A stretch of DNA of 64,000 bases, from the NCBI RefSeq assembly GCF_036669915.1, contig NC_089319.1, positions 18,845,885 to 18,909,884 on the forward strand, read 5' to 3'. Within the stretch, counting starts at the first letter, position 1. Each line of letters begins with the position of its first letter. Made by a program: the position numbers and the translations under genes. Below, piece by piece: positions 37,056-49,926 of this stretch. The stretch comes from Pocillopora verrucosa (taxonomy: Eukaryota; Cnidaria; Anthozoa; Scleractinia; Pocilloporidae). Below the pieces are notes generated by a model. The model was not told the DNA's origin. It searched no databases and was given only the letters and a program-made list of their open reading frames with translations.

Positions 37056-38495
37056 CGTATAGTGCTATGTCAAATTTTGCTATTTAGTTTCGTTTGTATT
37101 GTAATCTATATTAGATACCGTTCTGATCTGGACTGATAATTCAAGAAGAAAGATATTTATTTATTTTTAATTTTTCAATTTCTCATGGGGAATCGTTTGG
37201 AAAATGAACTAAATGAAAGGATAATGTCAGATCAAACTTAGGTTCTTCTTTTGAGTTTGTGTATCGGAGGAAGTTTTGTTTTTGCTTGTTTCTTTTATTA
37301 TGTTGTGTTTGTTGGCATGTTTGTTTTGCTAGAGTTTTTTTTGCTCTGTAAAGCACTCGACCACTCAGTATTCCTTATTCATGCCACTTGATAGTTCTTG
37401 TCGTAGAGCGCGTGATGTTCTCAGAAGATTGACCTCATTTATTATCGAAAGTTAAGATTAAATGTTTAACTAAACGAGATCTCTTTGCTAAAGAGAATTT
37501 TTTCTTTGGTACTCGTCAGCCGACAGTGAGCAATGTGACAACCACACGAGTAAGGTCTTTTGTGACTGTAAAATCCTAGAACATAGTGATTTTTAAGTGA
37601 GTGTCAAAAACCACTACCAAAGTTATCACAACAACCAATCAGAACAAAGAAATAAGCGAAAGGAGCCAATCAAATTTCAAAGTTTAACTAGCAAACTGCC
37701 AGAAGCGCGGGAAAACGCGGGTAACCAAAACCTGGGCAATCAAAGATGCGAATCTCAGGTTCGCCGTTTAATTGAAAATTACTTTTAATTACTTGTAGTC
37801 AAGTAACAGCAAAAATTAAGATTTAGCCTAATTCTAGCCTGTTCACAAAATGGGATAAACCATCCTCAATGTACTGAAATTAAAATTGGAACTGTATCAT
37901 GGTAGAGAAATAGTATGAACACTATTGATGATTGTTGAACATGACACAATAGCTAGATCATGCTTTCACAGGGAGGGAAATAAGATATTTAATTGTCTAA
38001 ATTAACTTGATCGAGAACACAGTAATTACTTGTACATATTATTTTATTTAGTTTTCACGTATTTATTGGCGTTTTCATTCATCTACGATTTTAATGTACT
38101 ATTGAATCATACTTCTCAAAGTCTTGAGAAAATAATATTTTGGAACGCGAATCTTATTTTTTATGATAGGATGTGAAGATTGTACAAATGACTCTGTTTT
38201 AAACAATCAGAATTACACTTATATTTTGTAATATATTATGTAGAAGAAATAAAACGTCTTTCACTTTTGATTATTCGGTTCGCGAAGCTGTCAGAATGAA
38301 GCTTAGTCTAGATACGGACAGAACACAGCACATTAAAAACAGAGGTCATATTTCAATATTTCCTGCCCCTTAAACGTCTTCTTTCTCACCTGATGTGTAT
38401 TTTTAGACTGTTAATAATGAAGTTTATATCTTTTATTTGAAGTTTTATCAACTTAGGTCCTACCGTGTATATTTGACAACCGCTTGGCCTTGAAA
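37056..38495. other. Intergenic, no recognisable gene
   Basis: AT-rich DNA downstream of the PLC gene. An AATAAA signal near 38249 could end a long PLC transcript, but this is only a guess. Nothing else is supportable. Confidence 0.45.
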
Positions 38496-38531
38496 GGTCT
38501 GGGTACGAGACTAGGTGTAATTCATCAGAAG

Positions 38532-38632
38532 GTAGCCTGTTCCAGGTGTCCAGTTAGTAAAATGCAGCCAAATAGTTAACGGCGCGATAACTCGCGCTTC
38601 GTTTTATTAACTGCACGTGTGGAACAGGCTAC
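38532..38632. repeat. Short palindromic MITE (GTAGCCTGTTCCA ends)
   Basis: GTAGCCTGTTCCA at the left and TGGAACAGGCTAC at the right are perfect inverted repeats. The similarity continues inward (CAGTTAGTAAAA against TTTTATTAACTG). About 100 bp, non-coding. The following 38650-38830 stretch contains GCGCTATCCACCGG, a core seen in another coral MITE type. Confidence 0.75.
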
Positions 38633-38829
38633 TGTAGGTTTGTCGCCGATAGACCCTCGAGGCCAAGTTATACAACCGGCGAATGACGGTATCCAGCGGC
38701 TAGGTAACAAGTCGTTCTGCGCTATCCACCGGAAGGGGACTTTTTTAGCGGATGCTGCTATCCATTCTTCGAACCAGCAAAGCCTGGTTCTTAAGTGAGG
38801 CGAGATGAACCCTAGCGAAAGTCGCAAGT

Positions 38830-39896
38830 GGTTCAGACCATCACACAGGGGACAATAACGAGAAGATCCGATATTCTATTGGATAGGACTTGATGAAAGT
38901 CTAGGTGGCAAAGTTAAATGAAATGACACTACTTTTAACGGTTACGGACACCGTTGAGGCATTGTGCTAAGCAATAAAATAGTAGAAAAGGGCGAACTTG
39001 AAACAGCTGAGGACAACTGTCTCGAATTTGTGCCCTGTTCGTTTTCCTCACTGCCGGAGAAAACAAAGGGGACTACTTTACAATAGGTAAAAATAATTTT
39101 GCAAAACGTTCTACCGTTTTTGAAACACAAGTAATAGAATGAGAGACCTTCAATTATGCGAGGGACATATGGTAGGTAGTTGATTGAGCAAAATTCGCAA
39201 AGTTTGGTCGTTTCGTCTCACCATACATTTTTTGCACTCGTTCAAACATACCGTCATATACTTGCCGGACAAAACGCACGACTCTTGGTGCTGTTCATGT
39301 ACGCTTCTTAAACTGATCATTAAAGAGCGAGAGAGACCTTTTAATGTTTGCGATGTAAACCACGAATTCACGGGGCCGTGGATGTCCCATATAAAGCACA
39401 GCAAACATGCATAAATACGTTTCTCTTAATACGATCCTTTAAAAACGCGGGCTTCCACAAGAATACACCGCAGAGCTGAAAGGAGCTACAAATTCTTTAA
39501 CACTTTGTAGAAACTTTTTCTTGTGGGCAAATAGGATGTGAACACCAGCGAATAAATACAGCGAAATGCATTGCATCAACTTAAGTTAGATCTGAATTGT
39601 CAAGGAATTCCACATGGTGAGGATGTACTGCGGTACTATCTTGTGTTTCCTTACACCCCCTTCCAACAGCTACTTCAAGGCTTTAAAAAGATGCCAAAGC
39701 CTGGGTGACAATTTGACGTGTATGTTGTGGCTTGAAACGAAACTTGGTCAAATATTTTTAACCAGTTTAATATGTATTCACCTTTGTTCTAGAAGAATTT
39801 CCATCATTATTAAACAAAGAAAGATAGACATCAACCTTGTTTAGAATAACTTCAACTTGAGGTTCTTTTCAACCCCCACAAGTACAAGATCTATTC
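38830..39896. other. Intergenic, no recognisable gene
   Basis: No domain, tRNA or clear repeat seen. The short open frames on both strands here overlap each other and match nothing. Confidence 0.45.
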
Positions 39897-40112
39897 CTTT
39901 TAACCCTTTACTCCCTAACATCAGTATACATATTCTCCATAGTGTTCTCTGAACATTTCCTAAGGTGCTGACAAGGAGAATTTGTCTAACAATCAAGAGC
40001 TTCTTTAGGTGGTGATCATTTCCTTTATTCTTGTGACCTTCATGTTTAATTCAAGGGTGATATGGTAAGGAGAAATTAGATGCCAATCACGCTTAGGGGT
40101 TAAAGAGTTAAT
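39897..40112. repeat. TTAACCC MITE family, best complete copy
   Basis: TTTTAACCCTTTACTCCC at the left and GGGGTTAAAGAGTTAA at the right are inverted ends around about 215 bp. Its right edge stops 2 bp before the ECSIT stop codon, so the ECSIT 3' UTR runs through it. This copy can serve as the reference for the family. Confidence 0.8.
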
Positions 40113-40114
40113 TG

Positions 40115-42630
40115 TTATCTTGGTGTTTGGTTAAGGTTAAAGATGACACTGATGTTTGCCAACTGAGGATTTTCACTTTGAAGGTTAGTTATCCATGATC
40201 TCAGCAGATCTTCACTGGCATTAGCATGACTCATGCAGACTGCAACAATTTGACCTAAAAGAAAAAAAACAATACAGTCAACCCATTTCATTACTATGAC
40301 AAAATCCATACATTACTCAACAAACAGGTAAGGGTAATACTCAAACATATCAGATTAAAGTTGTTATCTTGATTTAACACCAAATTTTCCTAAATAATTT
40401 ACAAGGAAATGTTGAACAACTGGAGAGGAGAATTTTAAAACAATAGGATCTTGGGGGTCAGAGGATCAAGTATAACAAGTAGATTAGTAAGAAATTTCCA
40501 AGCTATGATTATTTTAGTCTATTACTCATCAGAGTATAAAGTCCCAATTTTGGTGACAACCTCTTCCAAGCAGGAAAGCAAACAATTCCCCAAAATACCA
40601 AATTTTGCTTCAAAGCCAGCAGCAATCTCTTGTCGCATTCTTTTTTAAAACTTGTTTCCTCCAGTGAGTGACAAACCAACACTATCCTTCAATTGAAGCT
40701 GAGCTCTACAAGGAAAATACATATTGACAAAAAGAAAACAAATTGCTGATTCATTACTCCTGACCCACCTTCCCCATTCTCCTCATCAAACTCAGCATCA
40801 GTTCTCAGTGTGAAGAAGTATCTTTGAAGGCGACGAACCCAAATGAAGAAAGGTCCTTCTACATACATTGGTTTGTGTGAGTTGTAACCTTCTAAAATGT
40901 TCTTCTGCTGCTCAGTCTGAGCACCAACCAAGAACTCTTGGCCTTCACCATCAGCATTATCCTGGAAATAATCAGGGACAGTAACTAACACACAAATAAT
41001 ATTTTTGCTTGCTAATGCATAACTTCTCTTGGTTCTCATTGTCTATTGTTTTTCTCCTATATGTACAATAAAAGCACCATCCCAATAGAAATATAAGCTA
41101 ATCTTTCTTTACATGCCTGTTTTTCCCCTGTCTCTTATAAATGGGGCAATGTGAGATAATTTATGGATTTTAGTCTGACTGTATGAAACAAAAAGATTAT
41201 GGTTATTTTGAAGAAGAGCTCCAAGAGAAACCTTGTTGGCTGACTGTTGGTTGACAGATAACCAACAAGTCATAGTTTATTGTGGATTCTTGTGTGCTGA
41301 GGTTGCATCATCTATTGAAACAACAAATTGCTGATCCTGTGTCAGACCCTACTGTCACGATTTTATTATTTTATGACCTCAATTAATTTGAGGCAAGAAC
41401 ACTTTGAAGATAACATTGCTATCCATGAGAGGGATGATGACAGCAAAGTCTAAAGGAATTGAGGCAAGCTAGGTTATAAGTTACAATTCATGCCTGTGTC
41501 ATCAATAGGAATATCTTGCCAGTTGGACACCTAGCACTCTCATAGAGGATACCATTAAATTCATTCCTATATGTTGCCTTTGACCAATCCTATAAGGAAA
41601 CTGAACAATATTTTCCTGATGTTTTCTGCAAGAATTGTATATCATATGAATTAATTAATGGTGGGGGTGGGGGAAAACAGGGCACTGTCTTGGAGTCAGG
41701 GGAATTTTTTCAAAGTTACTATGCAAATACCATATATTGACTGATTTTGCCAAATGCTGTGGGTTTATATTGAATCTTAATTTTAAAACCTCTTGATGTG
41801 GTTACCTTGTAGATGGTGATAATCTGCTCATCTTTAGTCATTCTGATCAGAGCAAGCTTGCTCAACTCTGCATCACTTTCAGGTAGAGCTTTTGGGTAAG
41901 GATTAGGAAACATTTCCTCCATTTTACGATACCAATACACCAGCCGCTTACACTTTTGCAAAGGTTGACTTGCATGGCCAAAAATTTCATGTACAATATC
42001 GTAAGTGGTTTCATCAGGTGAGATCCAGTTGTCTTCCATAAGCGTCAAGATGTCTAATGCCAGCTCAGCTTGAGGATGCTTCTTTGCCCAGATAGCATCA
42101 AATAGAGTTCTGTTGTCAAATCTACCCCTGGGAAACACGTCTAGCATTCTGTTGTATACTTCAACGTCCTTCCCTAGATCAAATTCCTCCACGTAATTCA
42201 TAGCTGTCTTGAGAAATTCCATATGCCCCCTCCTGGTCCGGTTTCTGGCGAGAAAATTATCAATCACTCCCACAAAGTTCTCTTTAGTTTTCCCTAAGGA
42301 GGCCGCTTTCTCAAATGAAACGACGTGTTTAGACATAGATAATGGAGAAACTTTGACCTTGCTAGGTGTTAAATTCACATGTACAAGTTTACTGCTCTCT
42401 GCATCTTCTGCTCTAATTTTGGCCAGCCTCTCATCGTAATCCTTTTCCTCATATAGCTCCTTGTCTGAATTGCTGCTTAAAATTCTAGAGCAGCTAATTT
42501 GTCTTCTTGGCAAGCACTTCATAGACTGCGGCGTTGATAGCTTGCGCATGGAATTCGAAGCAACGAAAACGTATTCTGGATGGTTGCTTAGTCTCCTCGC
42601 GATCGTTGCCAACATACAAAAGCGGTGCAT
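40115..42630 (-). CDS. ECSIT: ECSIT: complex I assembly / Toll-pathway adaptor
   Basis: Mitochondrial complex I assembly factor that also links Toll/BMP signalling. Exons 41806-42630, 40769-40961 and 40115-40254 join in phase to 385 residues (human 431). The N-terminus (MHRFCMLATIARRLSNH) is basic and free of acids, as for a mitochondrial presequence. The ECSIT domain begins near residue 110 with FVGVIDNFLARNRTRRGHME, then FLKTAMNYVEE, VYNRMLDVFP and EIFGHASQPLQKCKRLVYWY. The second exon encodes GPFFIWVRRLQRYFF and the last encodes AVCMSHANAS. Codons start at 42630, the first ATG of the frame. Divergent from RPSA across about 1.2 kb. Confidence 0.93.
40325..40470. repeat. TTAACCC MITE family copy in an ECSIT intron
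   Basis: Matches the right two thirds of the copy at 18937-19148 in the same orientation, including TACAAGGAAATGT and ATCTTGGGGGTCAGAGG. Confidence 0.7.
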
Positions 42631-42726
42631 CTTTCTTGGAAGGTGAATCTCTCTGTGGCAGTGATTATTCTATGACTTTAGGAAAATCAGACAGAACTAT
42701 ACCAAAAAGACTTAAGTTCAACGAGG

Positions 42727-42757
42727 CCTTCCCTCGTCCGCCATATTGAATCTTTGT
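42727..42757 (-). promoter_or_regulatory. YY1-type motif in the ECSIT 5' region
   Basis: Read on the minus strand the site is AAGATTCAATATGGCGGACG, which contains the YY1 core AATATGGCGG about 100 bp upstream of the ECSIT start. In animals this motif often sits at the transcription start of housekeeping and mitochondrial genes. The ATG inside it would be an upstream ATG if transcribed. Confidence 0.5.
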
Positions 42758-42784
42758 GACAAAAAATATTTTGTCAGGGAGAGG

Positions 42785-43830
42785 GTAGGTAAAATGAATA
42801 GATGAGCTTAACCATCTAGCTATCCCTCCCTCAATTTTCTACAGGCCCTTCTCCGGTGCACAGTCCACCCCGAACATTGCTCTACTAGTACCACGTGGTT
42901 TCCCACCATCGCTCTCTTTTCTTCCTGCCCTCGTTGGCTTTTGCAAGAGTAAGGAATGTTCCTTCGTTTTCTCCCCATATTTCTGTATACTAGAGCCCTC
43001 TTGTACTGTTATTTTCACATAGTCATGTTCTAACGAGTTATGTCCTTGTTCATTTTAATATCATTTGCATGAAAGCTGTAAGGTGCGAAAGAAATGTCCT
43101 ATCAAAATTCTTATTTGGATACAAAGTATTACTGCTATGATCAATCTTTTGCTTTCAAAGACTTCGTACTTACTTTATGGCATTTAAATAAATAGACAAG
43201 GTATCATCACACATACACAGTGGTTATGATTTAGATCGGGGGGTGACTAGATAGAGCCGCAAGAATATTGTGTTGGAAAAATAAAACACTTTCCACACGG
43301 TAAAAAGTTTGAGTGTGGTTTCTCTAAATTAAACCACTCAACCGTTTGTGATCTTGCTCTGTAAAGTTGATAAAGCCATCTTACAATAGTAACTTTGGCT
43401 TCAAGCCAGCAAGAGAGTTGGCCTTGAGGAACAGTAGTGGTCTCTGTTTAACTGATTATAGGAGAGTGGTATTAATAATAGTATGTGTACTAAACAATGC
43501 TATGGCAGGGAAATTAGGAGAGGATGAGAGATCATAGACTGACAGAAGCAAATAAAGCTGTTCTGACCCCTTATCTTTATCTGACCATGACAAATGAGTT
43601 AACTTAGAAGTTACAACTTCATGCAATCTTAGCCTGCATATAGTATAATACTATGATTTTGGCTGATACTTTATCAAAAACAGTGCACCTCTCAATTGAA
43701 TTTGGATGTTGGTGAGAATTAAACATGACGGGCAGTTGACAAGAGGTAGCTATTTACAATTGGTGAAGTTTGTTGGTGAGTTTTTAAGACCAACAATTTT
43801 CCTTGTATTCAATAGGTTGTTCCGTCGTCA
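42785..43830. other. Intergenic region between ECSIT and RPSA
   Basis: Must hold the RPSA promoter and perhaps a 5' UTR exon. I see no coding sequence or recognised repeat. Confidence 0.45.
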
Positions 43831-43855
43831 CTTTTTTTTGGCACAGCAAAGCATA
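43831..43855 (+). promoter_or_regulatory. Pyrimidine tract before the RPSA start: TOP motif or splice acceptor
   Basis: C followed by a run of T (43831-43839), then GGCACAG, lies directly upstream of the ATG at 43856. It could be the 5' terminal oligopyrimidine start of a ribosomal protein mRNA. It could equally be the polypyrimidine tract and CAG of a 5' UTR intron, with the exon starting at 43847. The sequence cannot separate the two. Confidence 0.45.
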
Positions 43856-46800
43856 ATGTCTGGGGGCATTGAAGCTCTACAATTAAAGGAAGAAGATGTT
43901 GTGAAGTTACTTGCTGCTGGTGTTCATCTTGGTGCCAGCAATGTAGACTTTCAAATGGAAAGTTATGTTTACAAACGAAAACCTGATGGTAATAAATCTG
44001 CTAGATGATTAGTTTGCAGGGAAGGTTTAAACTTTCCTATGGTTGTTGTCCTTCTCTACTTTTATGTTGAAGTGAAAAATGGTTTAGGAATAGCACAGCC
44101 AGGAGAGTATCAACAATTCAAGCCACGATGAAATAAATTTTTGGGGAAGCGTCCTTTACCTCTACCCACATGGGTTGTTTTTCCTGTGTTCAATTTGGTT
44201 AAAAGCTTTTGTCAGAAAAATAAGTTTAGTTTAAGAAAGTGTTTTCATTATGTTATTCATTATTAAGTATTGGGTTACTGATTACACAGAGACATAATTG
44301 CAAGCAGCACTCAGTATTATAAACTGCAAGTATATTTTAAGCCACATTAAAGTTGCTCCATCTTTTCATAATAATTATTTTCTCTATTTGTCTTTTCACC
44401 AGGTGTTCACATCATCAACATTAAAAAGACATGGGAGAAGCTGCTTCTTGCCGCCCGTATCATTGTTGGCATTGAACATCCTTCTGATGTCTGTGTGATC
44501 TCAGCCAGACCTTATGGACAGGTAGGTGTAATTACCAGTTATCACTGGGAATGTCCAACTCACTCCAATTGACCAGTGTTTAATACAAAGGGGTCTCTGG
44601 CATAAAGACTGACATGTTGAGCTGCCTAATATCAGATGACTTACTTGTAACCTTGCTCAATTTGAGTTTTCATTTCCCATGATATATTTGGAAGGTTTAA
44701 AGAGCTCACAATAGGAGTGGATTAGCTGACAATGTTCAGTTGACTACTTGTAAAGAAGAATTCAATTCTGACCAAAGTTTAGGTTTTAAATATGGCACTT
44801 TTCCTGCATTGAACTTAAGCCCGGCAAGTGTACTTGTTTATTTGTGCAGCTGAAAATGGGTTGTGTCCAAGCAAAAATGGGTTTGATGAGTCAATTTGAC
44901 AGGCACCAGCTGGGAAATTTTTTTTAAGCCTTGGGCTTAATGAAGTTGTGGTGAAGTGAACCTTATGACCACAATCTGAGACCCACCTCTGATGAGACGT
45001 TGCAGTATTATGATTGCTACATAAAGCTGTGAAAACTTAATGAGTGATGTTATCTTATAGCGTGCCATCCTGAAGTTTGCCAGTCACACTGGGGCCACAG
45101 CTATCGCTGGCCGCTTCACTCCTGGTACATTCACCAATCAAATTCAAGCAGCCTTCAGAGAACCACGTTTGCTTGTTGTATGTGATCCACGCACTGATAG
45201 CCAGGTAATATTTTGACTATATCTGAAAAATCCCCAAGGAATTACTTTGCTTTTCCTTCTCAACCACATATAAACTTTATTTTCGTGCCAACTCTGGCTG
45301 TAATCTTCACATTGCAGAATACTGTTTTTTCCTCAGGGAATGGTAACTATTTAATTGGATGAACTATTCAAAACTATAAAAGTTGGGGAAAACATTTATT
45401 GTCCTGTAAAGCTTCATTTCAACTGTTTGAAGTGGAACTTAAAACCATAAAGACTACTCCTCAAACTGAACATGAACTTCTTTCATAGCCCGTGACAGAG
45501 TCATCCTACGTAAACATTCCTGTTATTGCATTCTGCAACACTGACTCTCCATTGCACCATGTGGATGTGGCAATCCCCTGCAACAACAAAGGTGCGCATG
45601 CTGTGGGTCTTATGTGGTGGTTGTTGGCAAGGGAAGTGCTCCGTATGCGTGGTAGCATTAGCAGGCAAATCAATTGGGAAATCATGCCTGATCTTTACTT
45701 TTACAGGGATCCAGAAGAGGTAAAACATTTTTTTTCCATTAAGAGTGAAAATTAACCCCTAAACTCAAAAAATCTGATCACATTACCTCATAAATTAGTT
45801 GCAAGAATTTGGTGGTAGAGCAAGATAGCAACTTCTGCCTGATAAGTTTGAGTATTTTAGGAAGAAGTTATATGTTTATCACTTCTGGGAGTTAATTGTT
45901 TTCTCTTATATTTCTTAAGAATCAATTTTAATGATGGTATCTATTTGCCTTACCTAACAGAATACTTTTAATTTTTGTATTATTTTGAAATTAAAGTGGT
46001 TGTCTCAAAAATCTCACTGGGATTAGCAGATTAAATCTGATAGGAAACACTAAGTTAATTCTGGTAGTTGTGGTCAATTTATGTCATGAGGCAAATGTCC
46101 CATTGAGGTCTCAAATCTGATCCTGAACTTGTGAAATTCTTTCCAAATTATGGTCTGTATATAGGGAATAATGATGATTATTAGGCCTTCTTGCTATTGT
46201 TGTGATACCTTAATACTGGGTGTACAAGTGAAGAAACTGTGCTCAATGAAGACCAAAATGTAGCCCCTTGCTTTGAGGGGTTAGAGGATCAAGGTTTGTT
46301 TTGCGAAATAACACATCTGGAGTACCACATAGACTTGTGAAATAATTTGTTTGTATTCATTCTAGGCTGAAAAGGAAGAACAAGCTGCCATGCAACATGC
46401 AGAAGAACAGCCTGCTTCTGCTCCTCAGTTTCCAAGTGAATGGGGTGGAACTGCTGATCAGCAAACTGGAGAGGTGAGTGCTTCCACTGTCCCCAACCAG
46501 AGAGGCCATCGTAATATGTAGGAAAGTTTACTTTAGACTTGATATTCTATATCATTTCTTATCATGGCAGTTATTGTGCAAAGGTTTTGTATCCTTCTAA
46601 ATTACTATTTGTCAGTGTAAAGTTTTTTGTGGAGATAAAGAAGGTTTGAATGCTTCTTTGTTTTGCTTCTTTCAAGATTTCTCTCTTTTTGGGAATATTG
46701 CCAGAACCTGGTATTTGGCTAGCTTAAAAGGGAATAGAAACTCTTCCTGATTCCCTTTTCTTGCCATTTTGGCCCTTTCTTGAGGCTGAAAATAAATGTA

Positions 46801-47098
46801 ATTGCGAGAAATCTTAACTAAAAAAAAATTTTATTGATTTTTGTTTTTCCAGTGGGGAGCTGAACAAATGGGCACTTCTGCTTTACCTGCCACCATTGGA
46901 GCTACTGAGGACTGGGGTACCAGCCGTGAATGGACTGACACTACCCCTGCTCCATCCAAGGACTGGGCCGAAGCCAAAGATTGGTCGGCTGAACCAGCAC
47001 CAAAAGAATGGGGAGCAGATGATCTGCAGCCAAGCAGTGATTGGGGTACCTCTGTCACCATGCAGGATGCAAAGAGTGGTGGAGCAGAGTGGGCTTAA
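43856..47098 (+). CDS. RPSA: 40S ribosomal protein SA (laminin receptor homologue)
   Basis: Small ribosomal subunit protein uS2, needed for 40S maturation. Exons 43856-43988, 44403-44521, 45061-45204, 45489-45719, 46366-46473 and 46853-47098 join to 326 residues (human 295; the tail is longer here). The N-terminus [21 protein letters not shown] and [18 protein letters not shown] are near-identical to animal proteins. The uS2 core continues with [37 protein letters not shown] and [20 protein letters not shown]. The C-terminal tail carries acidic Trp repeats ([22 protein letters not shown]). An AATAAA signal lies at 47155-47160, 57 bp after the stop. Confidence 0.97.
45752..45895. repeat. TTAACCC MITE family copy in an RPSA intron
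   Basis: Begins TTAACCCCTAAACTC and ends CTTCTGGGAGTTAATTG with the AAGAATTTGGTGGTAGAGC-type interior seen in other copies. Shorter than the full element. Confidence 0.6.
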
Positions 47099-47160
47099 AC
47101 TGAAGCTGGATGAACACCCACTTACTTGTTGGAAACTCTGTCTGAAAGAAACTTAATAAA

Positions 47161-47910
47161 ATCTCCTGAAATGTCCTAATTGCCTTCTATTGATTTTAAT
47201 CATATTTGATTAACTTTTATTTTACTGTTTGAAAAAAAATGCTGATCAAAACACAAAGGGACAAGATAAAGTTTTTTCAAATATGTCCATCAATCCTGGT
47301 TTGAAAGGCTGTTGATTTCATAAACACAAAGTGCACATTTTTATTCTAGTAACTTAATGGAAGTTTTGGTGACTACATTTCAAATTTCAGATATTATCTT
47401 TTTAGTTTTTGTACACAGAAAGAAAAAACTCTAGGCTTTGAAATCAACCATATATTTACATTAAAGGTAAAAAATCCATCGGAACTCAGCTTTTTTGTTG
47501 AGAACATATTCAAGTACAAACAAAATGTGTGCCATCTGCTCCAGGAATTTTAAATCAGAGTGAGAGAGTTTCAAATTGACTTCCTTTTGTTAAATTCATT
47601 AAGGTTACTATCTTGTGAGTAAAACCATGAACTAGGCCAGGGTCTAAAGACTAGCAAGCTCTTGTCTACCACTTAGGTGGTTGATTCATTGCAACTTTTG
47701 CACAAGGAGCACATCAGCTTCACCCACTGGCCTTATTCCAGTGAGGATCGCTCTGATTGCGCTTCCACTTAAACACGACCTCTGTGTATGAACAGCCGAT
47801 GGACATTTGAGTATGAGGCTGAGTACGAGGCTTACCTCTTTGCTCGTAGTTTGTAGGCATTTTGCTGGAAGAGGTAGGAGGTGTCATGGTGGCACAATTT
47901 AGCCTATTCG
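47161..47910. other. Intergenic, no recognisable gene
   Basis: Downstream of RPSA. Nothing supportable. The right end may contain remnants of the 5' part of the broken gene that follows. Confidence 0.45.
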
Positions 47911-49690
47911 TTTTATGGTTTTTGTAAAATCGTTGGGTTCGATATTGACGGGACCGTGCACCTGTATGAGGACATTTCACTCTGTGTACGTGATTATAGC
48001 ATGCGAAAGTGTACCAGTTTTTAAAAAATTTTTGGTTACTGCTGCTGATGCTTTTGCGCCCACGAGTCAGTTGAGCTTTAACAAGGAGGGATTGCACATC
48101 TGGTTCATGATGGATGGTAAGTAACTGGGATGTGAAATGAAAAAAGCACGGCTAGTTGGGCATAATAATTCCTGAAATACATACATCCCTCACAAGTCTC
48201 CAGGCTGTTCTCGAAGTAAACAGAGCTACCCTACAGAGACTGAGGCCAAGGAGAGTCCTTAATGCAACACAGTGGAGCAAGCTGTACCCTACCTTAGCCA
48301 CATCAGTGTCATTAGCCAACTTTGATATCACCCTTATGTTTATTCTTATTTGTGGTTTGAATCCTCCTGCAACCACAGGATCTTAGGACACACCTCCTCC
48401 AACAACAGATCTGATTAGCAAGGCAGACATGGTCCACCTGGAATGTATCAGAAATTATATTTATGCTTATGCAGAGAGGGATTCTTTGTCTGATTTTCAG
48501 TTTTCCTCTCACTGGCAGGAGATACATGCAACTGGTAAGATCAGGAGGAAAGAGTTATGAAGTTGCAATCAATAACCTTGAAACTGAGTCTATAGATCCT
48601 GAGTTGGAGGCACATTACGAAAAGATTCTTGAAGAATGGAAGAAAGATGAAGACTACAGAAAAGGCATGCTGGATAAAATTATAAGGGAAGAAGGAAATG
48701 TTGGCAAGAAAGTTGATGATTTAGCAGTTGTCCCAAACAAGGGTTGGTGATTTCTTGTTTGATCAAGGATTATTAAAATACAAACCTTTTTACTATGCAA
48801 GTTAAAATTAAAGCCTCTTGTTTTTGCTGACTTCATGTCAGCCTACTGTGCTAGCAAATTTGTGAGAGGTGTGATGACTATGTGGTTATGAATTGGCAAA
48901 GCTAGTGAGGGATAGGGAGAGACCAGTAACCTCTAATTTGCTTCTTTATTGCAGCTCTTTTTCATAGTTATGTAACTTTCTTTTTATTATTTTGATAACT
49001 TTCTCAGGAAATGTAACCATAAAAATCCTGATTGAAGTAGACAGAGTTACCCTTAAAGATACAAAACAGTGGGACCCTGCAGAACAGGAGAAAGTAGAGC
49101 AAATATTGGTATCTGAGATGTCCAATGTTTAAGACAAGAGCAGATAAGATTGCTACCAAGGATATGCCCAGTCACCTACAAAATTATCTCAAAGGCGTAC
49201 TTGACTTACCAGTTGTGACAGTGACGTCAGGAAGTTTGATAATTATGGTCAAGTGTCACACATTAGAAATTCTTCAATGTTTGTGGAAAGAGTATTGTTC
49301 TGGGCCCAGTTGTTCAAAGGCCGATTAGCGCTAACCCAGGGTTAAATTTTAATCTGGGTTTCCTTATTCCTTTACTCAAAAGCCTTTTTGGGATAATTTT
49401 CAGTGTTCTATTTGAAGTGTCAAATAGTCATACTCTAGACTAAAAGAATTTGACTGAATTTCCTTTTACAGCTTTTAGACCTGAAATCAGATTTCACACC
49501 AACCCTGGGTTATCTTAACCCAGCTTTGAACAACCTGGCCTTGGTCATCTGAATGCAGTGTCAGAGAAGTATTTTATGACCAATGACATTCAAGACAGAT
49601 TTGATGTGGATTCTATCACATTGGAGACAACTATTTTGAAAGAGGAATACCTGGCTTGTAGATTGTCTCTAATGGATTTAGCAGGTGACT
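47911..49690 (+). pseudogene. Broken HEPN/DZIP3-like plus TRADD-N-like gene
   Basis: Relic of a cnidarian defence-type gene. The stretch 48200-48380 encodes RVLNATQWSKLYP, then SVSLANFDITLMFIL and CGLNPPATTG, the signature of the DZIP3-like HEPN region common in corals. A TAG follows at about 48387. The frame then gives HLECIRNYIYAYAERDS and, after a frameshift near 48540, SYEVAINNLETESIDPELE and EEWKKDED. At 49010-49100 a QWDPAEQEKVEQILVSEM segment runs into a stop or frameshift. The TRADD-N-like domain begins at 49209 (SGSLIIMVKCHTLE) and is cut at 49303 by a MITE, resuming at 49541 (HLNAVSEKYF to EEYLACRLSLMDL). At least two stops or frameshifts plus the insertion make a working product unlikely. 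Domain names come from memory of the families. Confidence 0.7.
49303..49540. mobile_element. MITE inserted inside the TRADD-N-like exon
   Basis: Inverted ends GGCCCAGTTGTTCAAAGGC and GCTTTGAACAACCTGGCC enclose about 238 bp with inner inverted TAACCCAGGGTTAAA/TTAACCCAG-type repeats. It splits YCSG from HLNAV of the domain. A second copy of the family, in the opposite orientation, lies at 56227-56468. No clear target duplication could be read. Confidence 0.8.
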
Positions 49691-49926
49691 TGAGTCAAGA
49701 CACACATATTCATAAAGCTGTTGACAGTTTATAACATGACAAAGCTTGATTAAGGTACTATGTAATCTTCTGGAAATGGTGTAGTCTCGGAATGCAGTCA
49801 TTGTACCTCTTCTCATACCACTAATGACTGCATGTATATTGGTATGTTATATTTCCTCTAATCAGATTTTGAATTGGAAACTGCACCCAGATTTATGTTA
49901 TTTTTTTGAGAAGTGACTGTGAAATA
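49691..49926. other. Upstream flank of the heat-shock-type promoter
   Basis: No coding content after the relic domain. It contains an isolated TTCTGGAA pair (two inverted HSE units) at about 49768-49775. Confidence 0.5.
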
